Of a DNA stretch of 10,029 nt, positions 1 to 5,884 are shown one piece after another (the first letter of the stretch is position 1; every line of letters begins with the position of its first letter). The notes under the pieces were generated by a model. That model searched no databases and was not told where the DNA came from. It was given only the letters and a program-made list of their open reading frames with translations. The stretch is from contig JBIQLO010000149.1 of the NCBI GenBank assembly GCA_044464175.1, positions 1 to 10,029 on the forward strand, given 5' to 3'. A program made the translations under genes and the position numbers. Source of the stretch: JBIQLO01 sp044464175. GTDB taxonomy: Bacteria; Planctomycetota; Phycisphaerae; Tepidisphaerales; Tepidisphaeraceae.

Positions 1-84
1 GGGGGCAATTGGAAAAGTGCCGGGGGCAGGAGACAGAAGGGGCTGGCAGGGGCGGGGTGAAACGGGAAGATTTTTGTTGTCTTT

Positions 85-98
85 CTCAACCGGTTGAG
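85..98. promoter_or_regulatory. Putative LacI-family operator (14-bp perfect palindrome)
   Basis: The sequence ctcaaccggttgag is a perfect palindrome with a central CG. This is the usual form of LacI/PurR-family operators, which are short, even-length palindromes centred on CpG. It ends 15 bases before the ATG of the LacI-type gene at 114, where a bound repressor would block transcription or its initiation. I infer autoregulation, possibly of the whole downstream operon. No second copy of the palindrome was found in the window. A -35/-10 pair could not be picked out with confidence. Confidence 0.55.
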
Positions 99-113
99 GT
101 ACCGTGCGGGGTG

Positions 114-1160
114 ATGGTGACGATGCAGGACATTGCGTCGGAGCTGAAGCTGTCGCGGGCGACGGTCTGCTATGCGCTGGGGGAGCGATGGCGGGAGAAG
201 GGGATCGCGCCGCGCACGCGGCGGGCGGTGCTGGAGCGCAGCCGGACCTTGGGGTATCGGCGGAACCGGATCGCCTCGAGCCTGACCACCCGCCGGACGC
301 GGACGATCGGTGTGGTGGCGCCGGTGATGGATGTGCTGTACGGGGACATGCTTCAGGGGATTGAGAGCGTGGTGGGGCAGGGGTACGCGCTGGTGGTGGG
401 CATTTCGCAATATGAGGGGCCGCGGGAGCGGGGGTTGCTGGAATCGTTTCAGGAACGGATGGTGGACGGGCTGATCATCGTGCATGCGAACCGGCCTGAA
501 AACAGAGGGATTCTCAAGCGGCTGCTGGCGGGGGGGATGAGGATCGTGCAGGCGGACCGGTATTTTGAGGATCTGCCCACGGACGCGGTGACGGCCGACG
601 GGGCGGGGCTGGCGCGGCTGTTGACGGAGCATCTGCTGGAATTGGGGCACCGGAGGATCGCGTATCTGCCGGCGCGGCACGAGCACCAGGGGACGCTGGC
701 GCGGCAGGCGGGATATGCGGCGGCAATGGGCGAGCGGGGGTTGGCGGCGACGATCTGGAGCGGCGGCGGGAAGGTGGAATGGGGGGGGGCGCGGTTTGGA
801 TATGAGCGGTCGCTGGCGGCGCTGCGATCGGGGGAGCGGCCGACGGCGGTGGTGTCGCACGATGAGGGGGGCGCGCTGGGGTGCATCCGGGCGGCGGCGG
901 AGCTGGGGCTGGCGTGCCCGGCGGACATTTCGGTGGCGGGGGTGGACCGGGATTATGACCGGCGGCTGGGGAATCCGCTGATGCGGTTTGAGCCGACGCG
1001 GGCGGTGTGGGATGTGCGGGAAATGGGCCGGCGGGCGGCGCGGTTGCTGCTGGAGCGGCTGGAGGGGAAAACGGACGAGGGGCCGCGGCGTGAGCTGATC
1101 GGGGGGCGGCTGGAGGTGGGGGGATCGACGGGAGCATGTCAATCAAGAATTATGAATTAA
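114..1160 (+). CDS. LacI-family transcriptional regulator
   Basis: DNA-binding regulator of the LacI/GalR family, 348 residues from this ATG, which is the usual family length. An N-terminal helix-turn-helix lies at about residues 4-24 (TMQDIASELKLSRATVCYAL, corresponding to the family's TIkDVA..SvaTVSrvL). The LGYRRNRIASSL hinge segment is near 47-57, followed by a periplasmic-binding-protein-like effector domain from about 64 (TIGVVAPVMDVLYGDMLQGIE). Later family landmarks include LLELGHRRIAYL, SHDEGGALG and PADISVAGVD. The open frame continues upstream to a TTG at 9, but that stretch is low-complexity and contains the operator-like palindrome, so ATG 114 is preferred, with GAGGT upstream. 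The reading frame ends inside a short AT-rich heptamer repeat. A run of nine G at 781-789 lies in the effector domain. The neighbours suggest control of polysaccharide breakdown. The inducer is unknown. Confidence 0.9.
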   Translation: MVTMQDIASELKLSRATVCYALGERWREKGIAPRTRRAVLERSRTLGYRRNRIASSLTTRRTRTIGVVAPVMDVLYGDMLQGIESVVGQGYALVVGISQYEGPRERGLLESFQERMVDGLIIVHANRPENRGILKRLLAGGMRIVQADRYFEDLPTDAVTADGAGLARLLTEHLLELGHRRIAYLPARHEHQGTLARQAGYAAAMGERGLAATIWSGGGKVEWGGARFGYERSLAALRSGERPTAVVSHDEGGALGCIRAAAELGLACPADISVAGVDRDYDRRLGNPLMRFEPTRAVWDVREMGRRAARLLLERLEGKTDEGPRRELIGGRLEVGGSTGACQSRIMN

Positions 1161-1180
1161 GAATTACAAATGAAGAATTG
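1147..1180 (+). repeat. Short AT-rich tandem heptamer repeat
   Basis: GAATTAN units start at 1147, 1154 and 1161, exactly 7 bases apart. A GAATTG unit follows at 1175, still on the 7-base register (14 bases on). The array spans the stop codon of the LacI gene (1158-1160) and lies just upstream of the pseudopilin ribosome-binding site. Its composition is very unlike the surrounding GC-rich sequence. It may be a slippage product or a remnant of an inserted repeat. No function can be assigned. Confidence 0.6.
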
Positions 1181-1205
1181 GGGGAAATTTTGGAAAGGAG
1201 CGGCC

Positions 1206-1976
1206 ATGTCCAGGAAACGGGGATTTACGCTGGTGGAGTTGCTGGTCGTCATCGGGATCATCTCGGTTCTAATCGCGATGCTGCTGCCGGCCTTGAACAA
1301 GGTGCGGAAGATGGCCAAGCAGACGGCGTGCCTGTCGAATTTGCGGCAGCTTGGGCAGGCGGCGGCGATGTATGAGGCGGACAACCGGGGGTACCTTCCG
1401 TTTTCGCTGGATGACATAACCCTGCCCGATGACGCGGCGGGGCACAGGCACACGACGTTCAGCGGGTACAAGACGTATTTCGGGCCGGCCTGGTACATTC
1501 TGCTGGCGCCCTACCTGCATCTCCCCACGAAGACGGATGACGGGCACTATTTCTATCAGCTGGACTCGAAGGTGGATGTGACGCGGACGGTGTTTTACTG
1601 CCCGGAGACGATGGAGACGGATGAACAGATCGCGTATGGCCCGAACATCTATATCTACCAGGAGCGGGCGGGTTACAAGTTGCCGCCGCTGACCAGCGGG
1701 GTGGCGCGTGAGAAGATAAACCATGTGGTTGTGCCGGGGGAGAAGGTCTTCATCGGGGACAGCGTGGCCTCCTCCTATCTCTCCCCCTCGCAGTGCAAGC
1801 CGGGGGCTTCGGCGGAGCACGGGTTCATGCGGCACGGGGGTTCGGAGCGGAGCAACAGCGGGGCCAATATGCTCTATTTTGATGGACATGCGCGATACGT
1901 GACATATGTGGAGATGTCCTATATCAGCGGCAAGGTGCGGCCGATGTTCTGGCCCTGGGGCCCCGGAGGGTCGTGA
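1206..1976 (+). CDS. Type IV pseudopilin-like protein (prepilin cleavage/methylation domain)
   Basis: A 256-residue protein with a short basic leader MSRKRG followed by FTLVELLVVIGIISVLIAML. This is the classic class III signal: prepilin peptidase cuts after Gly6, methylates Phe7, and Glu11 is the conserved mature Glu5. Residues 7-28 form the membrane and assembly helix. Next comes the ACLSNLRQLGQAAAMYEADN stretch seen in pseudopilins of Planctomycetota and Lentisphaerota. Near the C-terminus is NMLYFDGHARYV (DG at 226-227), as in the DGH-type tails of that group. Cysteines at 42, 132 and 197 could form a disulfide outside the membrane. ATG 1206 is chosen over an upstream in-frame ATG at 1170 because AAAGGAG (1194-1200) sits 5 bases before it and the leader then has the standard length. 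It lies 45 bases after the LacI gene and is probably co-transcribed with it. Its role in the sugar locus (surface display, binding, or secretion) is inferred only. Confidence 0.9.
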   Translation: MSRKRGFTLVELLVVIGIISVLIAMLLPALNKVRKMAKQTACLSNLRQLGQAAAMYEADNRGYLPFSLDDITLPDDAAGHRHTTFSGYKTYFGPAWYILLAPYLHLPTKTDDGHYFYQLDSKVDVTRTVFYCPETMETDEQIAYGPNIYIYQERAGYKLPPLTSGVAREKINHVVVPGEKVFIGDSVASSYLSPSQCKPGASAEHGFMRHGGSERSNSGANMLYFDGHARYVTYVEMSYISGKVRPMFWPWGPGGS

Positions 1977-1995
1977 TCGGAATGGATGGATTTCA

Positions 1996-2058
1996 GGTTG
2001 CGGAATTGGGAGTGAAGAAGATTTTGCCGGTTCGTTCAGTCCGCAATCGCAAACCGGC
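1996..2058 (+). other. Possible structured leader (two interleaved stems) before the DUF4838 gene
   Basis: Bases 1996-2004 can pair with 2040-2048 (9 pairs including one G-T), and 2026-2032 can pair with 2052-2058 (7 pairs, gccggtt with aaccggc). The two stems interleave, so they form an H-type pseudoknot layout if both exist. The element lies in the 143-base gap between the pseudopilin stop and the DUF4838 start. It matches no riboswitch class I can recognise. Chance pairing in GC-rich DNA is a serious alternative. Confidence 0.25.
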
Positions 2059-2088
2059 CAGGAGCCGCCGGTGAAAGCTTAGGCGAAT

Positions 2089-2104
2089 GGTCCGCGGGCG
2101 GACC
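2089..2104 (+). other. Perfect hairpin just upstream of the DUF4838 ribosome-binding site
   Basis: ggtccgc and gcggacc are perfect inverted repeats with two bases between them (effectively a 6-bp stem and 4-base loop). The hairpin ends 4 bases before the GGAGA ribosome-binding site at 2109-2113. It also covers the codons after the alternative ATG at 2087, which makes that start less likely. It could shape mRNA stability or translation of the next gene. There is no T-run, so it is not a standard terminator. Confidence 0.35.
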
Positions 2105-2119
2105 TTATGGAGATTGGAT

Positions 2120-4687
2120 ATGGGTTGGCACTTGAAGCGGATGGTGGGTGTGTGCAGCGTGGTGTTGGCGGTGGCGGCGGCGAGCAGTTGGGCGCGGGGG
2201 GCGGCATTGACGCTGATCGAGAAGGGGAAGTCCGATTATGTGATCGTCACACCGGACAAGCCGGCCAATGCGGAGGAGGCCAAGCTGGTGGCGTCGGCGG
2301 CCCAGGTGTTGCAGACGACGCTGGGGCAGGCGACGGGGGTGAAGCTGGCGATTGTGCCGGAGGGAAAGGTGGCGGGGCGGCCGGGGATTTTCCTGGGCCA
2401 GACGGCGGCGGCGAAGGCGGCGGGGCTGGATCAGGTGAAGGGGTGGACGTTCATCAAGGCGGTGCAGGGGAAGAATCTGTTTCTGGTGGGGCATGATGAG
2501 CAGTCAGCGCGCCAGCGGAGCATGATCTATCAGGGGACCTTGAAGGCGGTGACATCGTTTCTGGAGGATGAGGGGGTGCGGTATCTGCTGCCGGGGCAGA
2601 AGTACGGGACGTATGTGCCGAAGCTGGAGCGGGTGGATGTGCCGGGGGATTTGAACGAGACCTGGTCGCCGTGGCTGTCGTATATTCACGGGCGGCGGAC
2701 GGGGGATCAGCTTTACAGCACGGCCAACAATTACCTGGACTCGGACCATCTCAAGGACATGGGGGGGCACTCATATTACTCGGCCGTTCCGGCCAAGGAA
2801 TATGCCAAGACGCATCCGGAGTATTTCGTATTGAAAAACGGGGTGCGGAGCCCGTCGGGAAACCACCTGTGCATCTCGAACCCGCAGGTGAAGGCGCTGA
2901 TGCTCAAGCAGATGGAGGGGATTTTCGACGCGGGATACGACCAGGTGCAACTGGGGCAGACGGATGGATACATCCCCTGTCAGTGCGATGCCTGCAAGGC
3001 GATCAATCCGGACCCGAAGGAGCGGACCTGGATTTTCCACCGGGAGCTGGCGGCGGAGATGAACCAGCGCCGGCCGGGCAAGAAGGTGGTGATCATATCC
3101 TACGGGCCGACGGCCGAGCCGCCCCGGACGTTCAAGACGTTCCCGCCGAACGTGATGATCCAGTTGGCGCACTACTCGGCGGAGGATTTCAAGGCGTGGC
3201 AATCGTTTGACGTGAAGAAGACGGTCTATATCTACAACTGGGGGACGTACCAGGACACAGGATTCGGGCCCAAGCGGACGCCGAAGTATGCGGCGGAGCA
3301 GATCAAGCTGTTTCGGGACAACAAGGTACGGGGGATTTACCTGTGCGGGGGATTTGAGGACATGGGGCTGGAGGGACCGGTCTTTTATACCTATGGGCGG
3401 ATGATCGGGAACCCGGATCAGGACTGGCGGAAGGTGGTGGGGGAATTTTACCGGGATGCATATGGGAAGTCGGCCGGGGCGATGACCGATTTCTTCCAGA
3501 CGCTGTATGGGCGGATGGAGCTGTACAGCGACTCGAACCGGCCCAACCATGCCTCGGAGGCCAAGCCGAGTCTGGCCAAAGGGGCCGGGGCGACGATGGC
3601 GGCGCTGTTTCCCAGGGATGTGCTGGCGAAGCTGGAGCAAAGCCTGAAGGAGGCCGAGGCGCTGGATTCGGATGCGGGGGTGCAGGCGCGGATTCGGCTG
3701 GTGCGGCGGGAGTTTGAGTACGTCAAGAGCGTGGCGGGGATTTATTACGCCTACGCCGAATACCAGGCGAGGCCGGACTGGGAGACGTTCGGGGCGGTTG
3801 AGCAGGCGGTGGAAGCGCGGACGAAGCTGATTGACTCATGGTATGATGACAAGGGGCGGATGCGGGCGTTCGACGGTTGGCCGCGGTTTTATGAGAACAC
3901 GTCAAAGCCGTTTCTGCTGACGGGCGGGCGGCTGCGCGGGCCGCTGGAGGAGCCGGCGAACTGGAATTTCCAGTCGCTGCGGGAGGCGAAGATCCTGCCC
4001 GGGGCGACGAAGCTGCGGGTGATGGAGATGGATGCGGCGCGGGTGTCCCCGTTTGAGATCACCGGGCGGGCGGACAACCCGGCGTGGCAGGGGGCGGCGC
4101 AGGGGGCGTTCGTGGAGCAGAACCTGCGGAAGCTGGACAACGAAACGAAATTCCGCGTGGCGTACGATGAGGAGAACCTGTACCTGGCCTTTGACTGCGC
4201 GCGGGATGACATGGCGCATTTCAACCCGGTGTCGGCGGGGCGGGATGGGGCGGTGTGGCGGGCAGGGCCGTGCGAGAGCATCGAGGTGTGGGTTTACCTG
4301 GGGCGGTTGGGGGCGGGAAAGTATTGCCGCTTTTTCTTCAACCCGGTCAGGGATTCGTTTTTTGACGGGCGGTATGGTTTCATCACCGACGGGCTGGATC
4401 CGCGCTATGGGAAATGGGATGACGGGTGGGATGGGAAGTGGAGCTACGCCTTCCATATCGACCGGGACCGGAACCGGTGGACGGGGGAGGTGAAGATTCC
4501 CTTCAGCACGCTGGGGCTGGAGGGGCGGATCAAGCCGGGGTCGGAGCTGCAACTGAAGCTGCGGCGGCTGAATTTTCTTTATGATGCGCAGAAGCTAGGA
4601 TGGTCGCCCGGCGCCGGCGCTCCGGTGGTGTCGGGATGGACGCCGACCCTGGGCTACAAGGATTTTGGCCGGGTGCATTTCAAATGA
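2120..4687 (+). CDS. Secreted DUF4838-domain protein with C-terminal CBM9-like domain
   Basis: A large exported protein of 855 residues, probably acting on polysaccharide. Residues 1 to about 27 form a Sec signal peptide (basic start, hydrophobic core VGVCSVVLAVAAA, likely cut near SSWA). About 30-150 resembles the alpha-glucuronidase N-terminal type domain. The DUF4838 region follows, with the family landmarks HPEYFVLKNGVR near 230 and C-x-C-x2-C at Cys287, Cys289 and Cys292 (DGYIPCQCDAC), possibly a metal or structural site. From about 645 to the end is a CBM9-like beta-sandwich (FRVAYDEENLYLAFDC, ESIEVWVYLG, WTGEVKIPFSTLGLE). ATG 2120 is preferred over ATG 2087: GGAGA at 2109-2113 is 6 bases upstream and the signal peptide then has normal length. 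DUF4838 proteins are typical of PVC and Bacteroidota sugar loci, and their enzymatic activity is not settled. I assume glycoside hydrolase-like activity without proof. Confidence 0.85.
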   Translation: MGWHLKRMVGVCSVVLAVAAASSWARGAALTLIEKGKSDYVIVTPDKPANAEEAKLVASAAQVLQTTLGQATGVKLAIVPEGKVAGRPGIFLGQTAAAKAAGLDQVKGWTFIKAVQGKNLFLVGHDEQSARQRSMIYQGTLKAVTSFLEDEGVRYLLPGQKYGTYVPKLERVDVPGDLNETWSPWLSYIHGRRTGDQLYSTANNYLDSDHLKDMGGHSYYSAVPAKEYAKTHPEYFVLKNGVRSPSGNHLCISNPQVKALMLKQMEGIFDAGYDQVQLGQTDGYIPCQCDACKAINPDPKERTWIFHRELAAEMNQRRPGKKVVIISYGPTAEPPRTFKTFPPNVMIQLAHYSAEDFKAWQSFDVKKTVYIYNWGTYQDTGFGPKRTPKYAAEQIKLFRDNKVRGIYLCGGFEDMGLEGPVFYTYGRMIGNPDQDWRKVVGEFYRDAYGKSAGAMTDFFQTLYGRMELYSDSNRPNHASEAKPSLAKGAGATMAALFPRDVLAKLEQSLKEAEALDSDAGVQARIRLVRREFEYVKSVAGIYYAYAEYQARPDWETFGAVEQAVEARTKLIDSWYDDKGRMRAFDGWPRFYENTSKPFLLTGGRLRGPLEEPANWNFQSLREAKILPGATKLRVMEMDAARVSPFEITGRADNPAWQGAAQGAFVEQNLRKLDNETKFRVAYDEENLYLAFDCARDDMAHFNPVSAGRDGAVWRAGPCESIEVWVYLGRLGAGKYCRFFFNPVRDSFFDGRYGFITDGLDPRYGKWDDGWDGKWSYAFHIDRDRNRWTGEVKIPFSTLGLEGRIKPGSELQLKLRRLNFLYDAQKLGWSPGAGAPVVSGWTPTLGYKDFGRVHFK

Positions 4688-4706
4688 CGGACAGTAAGGA
4701 AGAGGC

Positions 4707-5381
4707 ATGGCATCCATTCTGGTAATCGGGCCGCATCCGGACGATCAGGAGCTGGGGATGGGGGGATCGATTGCGCGTCTGGCGGGACAGGGGCACCGGG
4801 TGCACCTGCTGGACATGACCAACGGGGAGCCGACGCCGCTGGGGAGCGTGGAGAAGCGGGCGGCCGAGGCGGCGGCGGCGGCCAGGGTGCTGGGGGTGGA
4901 GCGGACGACGCTGGACCTGCCCAACCGGGAGGTGGTGCATACGGTGGCAAACCGGCACAAGGTGGCGGCGGTGATTCGCGTCCACCGGCCGGACTGGCTG
5001 TTTGTCCCGTATCCCATCGACGCGCACCCGGATCACGTGGCGGTGACGCGGATCGCGGAGGATGCGCGGTTTGACGCGAAGCTGACCAAATCGACGATCC
5101 CCGGCGAGCCGTGGTATCCCAAGCGGATCATTTACTATTTCTGCACGCACCTGCGGATGAACTTCCCGGCGACCTTTTGCCTGGACATCAGCGCCCAGAT
5201 CGAGCGGAAGCTGGAGTCGGTGCTGTGCTACAAGACGCAGTTTGTGGAGAACAACAGCCCGGTGCCCCAGATGGTGCGGACGGCGGCGGGGTATTTCGGG
5301 TCGCGGATCGGGACGGCGTATGCCGAGCCGTTTTTCTCCCATGAGATGCTGGGGTTTGGGGGGCTGGGGGAGCTGGTGTAG
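4707..5381 (+). CDS. PIG-L family deacetylase, BshB1-like
   Basis: Zinc-dependent N-deacetylase of the PIG-L/LmbE family, 224 residues. The N-terminal motif PHPDDQE (9-15) supplies the metal ligands His10 and Asp13 and the expected general base Asp12. AHPDH at 106-110 supplies the third ligand, His110. Overall spacing and the segments TNGEPTPLGSVEKRAAEAAAAARVLG, PYPIDAHPDH, YYF and FCLDIS resemble BshB1, which removes acetyl from N-acetylglucosaminyl-malate in bacillithiol synthesis. There is no signal peptide, so it acts in the cytoplasm. The gene starts 19 bases after the DUF4838 stop with AAGGA (4696-4700) 6 bases before the ATG, so the two are almost certainly co-transcribed. That setting favours deacetylation of an imported amino sugar over thiol synthesis, but the substrate cannot be told from sequence. 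The downstream hairpin at 5400-5427 fits the end of the operon. Confidence 0.88.
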   Translation: MASILVIGPHPDDQELGMGGSIARLAGQGHRVHLLDMTNGEPTPLGSVEKRAAEAAAAARVLGVERTTLDLPNREVVHTVANRHKVAAVIRVHRPDWLFVPYPIDAHPDHVAVTRIAEDARFDAKLTKSTIPGEPWYPKRIIYYFCTHLRMNFPATFCLDISAQIERKLESVLCYKTQFVENNSPVPQMVRTAAGYFGSRIGTAYAEPFFSHEMLGFGGLGELV

Positions 5382-5399
5382 GAAAGGCATAAACAGGCA

Positions 5400-5427
5400 G
5401 TCCCGCCAGTGCTCTTACTGGCGGGAC
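5400..5427. terminator. Bidirectional hairpin between convergent genes
   Basis: An 11-bp perfect stem (gtcccgccagt with actggcgggac) encloses a 6-base loop gctctt. It starts 19 bases after the stop of the PIG-L gene and ends 30 bases before the stop of the opposite-strand lipoprotein gene. This is the usual place for a terminator shared by two convergent genes. No T-run follows on either strand, so it may act as an mRNA 3'-end stabiliser or need a factor. Confidence 0.65.
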
Positions 5428-5457
5428 CGCATATGACCAGAGTGCCGCGATTCATTC

Positions 5458-5682
5458 TCAATGCGTCATGTCATCCGCTTTGTCACCGGCTTTCTTTAAC
5501 TGATCGCCGGCCTTATCGGCGGCCTTGTTCATCTGGTGGCCGGCATCCCGCGTCGCATCGTCGACCTGCTCTCCGGCTTTTTCCGCCGGGCCCTTCTCCT
5601 TGCAGCCGCTGGAAAAGCCCGCCACCCCCAGAAAAACGACCGCGCCCAATGCCGCATACGCTCCGGTTCGCCGTGAAATCAT
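5458..5682 (-). CDS. Small lipoprotein-like protein with 11-residue helical repeats
   Basis: A 74-residue protein read on the minus strand. Residues 1-5 are basic-leaning (MISRR), 7-23 are hydrophobic, and GFSSGC ends at Cys27, an imperfect lipobox (Ser rather than Leu at -3) suggesting a lipid-anchored or simply secreted product. The remainder is charged and built from a near-exact 11-residue repeat: AGEQVDDATRD (36-46), AGHQMNKAADK (47-57), AGDQLKKAGDK (58-68) and a partial ADDMTH. This gives an amphipathic helix like group 3 LEA or entericidin/YtxH-type proteins. GGAGA (complement of 5689-5693) lies 6 bases before the ATG. The frame is open far upstream on this strand (to 6426), but that part is the antisense shadow of larE. 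Convergent with the PIG-L gene and divergent from larE. A cell-envelope stress role is a guess from family resemblance. Confidence 0.82.
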   Translation of the reverse strand: MISRRTGAYAALGAVVFLGVAGFSSGCKEKGPAEKAGEQVDDATRDAGHQMNKAADKAGDQLKKAGDKADDMTH

Positions 5683-5707
5683 GGAATTTCTCCAAAAGAC
5701 GGAATTT

Positions 5708-5730
5708 GCCGACACGCCAGTCATGTCGGC
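5708..5730. promoter_or_regulatory. Inverted repeat in the divergent lipoprotein/larE region
   Basis: gccgaca and tgtcggc form a 7-bp perfect inverted repeat around a 9-base spacer. It lies 26 bases upstream of the lipoprotein start on the minus strand, in the 185-base divergent region. It could be an operator or a leader hairpin for the lipoprotein gene. The rest of the gap, up to 5867, holds several further short stems and a candidate small upstream ORF. No clear -35/-10 boxes were recognised. Confidence 0.3.
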
Positions 5731-5806
5731 TAGTGTGAAGGCTAACGGGTCCGCGCCGAACCCGGAACGGCAAATGCCGCCGGTGGGCCAAAGGAGCACC
5801 CTCCAG

Positions 5807-5884
5807 GTGGGGGCAAGCGAGAAATCGCGTGGACAGAATGGGCCCGATCGTGGCACATTGGCGGGCGATGAGGGATGTGGCTGA
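5807..5884 (+). CDS. Candidate 25-codon upstream ORF overlapping the larE start
   Basis: A GTG at 5807 lies 10 bases after a near-consensus ribosome-binding site AAAGGAG (5790-5796). It opens a 25-codon frame ending at TGA 5882-5884, which overlaps the preferred larE ATG (5868) by 17 bases in a different frame. The ribosome-binding site is too far from any larE start (32 bases before GTG 5829) and larE has no good site of its own, so translational coupling through this small frame is possible. The peptide has no recognisable motif. It may equally be chance. Confidence 0.2.
   Translation: MGASEKSRGQNGPDRGTLAGDEGCG

Noticed and set aside
9..113. N-terminal extension of the LacI reading frame starting at a TTG
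   Set aside because: The extra 35 residues are low-complexity, unlike any LacI N-terminus, and contain the operator-like palindrome. The family helix-turn-helix begins right after ATG 114.
514..1146. 210-codon proline/alanine-rich open frame on the minus strand
   Set aside because: It is antisense to the LacI gene. The proline and alanine richness is what GGG/GCG-biased codons give when read in reverse.
2021..2058. Intrinsic terminator after the pseudopilin gene
   Set aside because: The gccggtt/aaccggc stem has a 19-base loop, and the T-run lies before it rather than after it on the plus strand.
4032..4493. Arginine/glycine-rich 153-codon plus-strand frame inside the DUF4838 gene
   Set aside because: It overlaps the CBM9-like domain in another frame and has only frame-shifted shadow composition, with no ribosome-binding site.
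5740..5830. Riboswitch upstream of larE
   Set aside because: Several short stems exist (for example cggc-aaat-gccg near 5769-5780), but no conserved core of the cobalamin, SAM, NiCo, fluoride, THF or c-di-GMP classes could be matched by eye.
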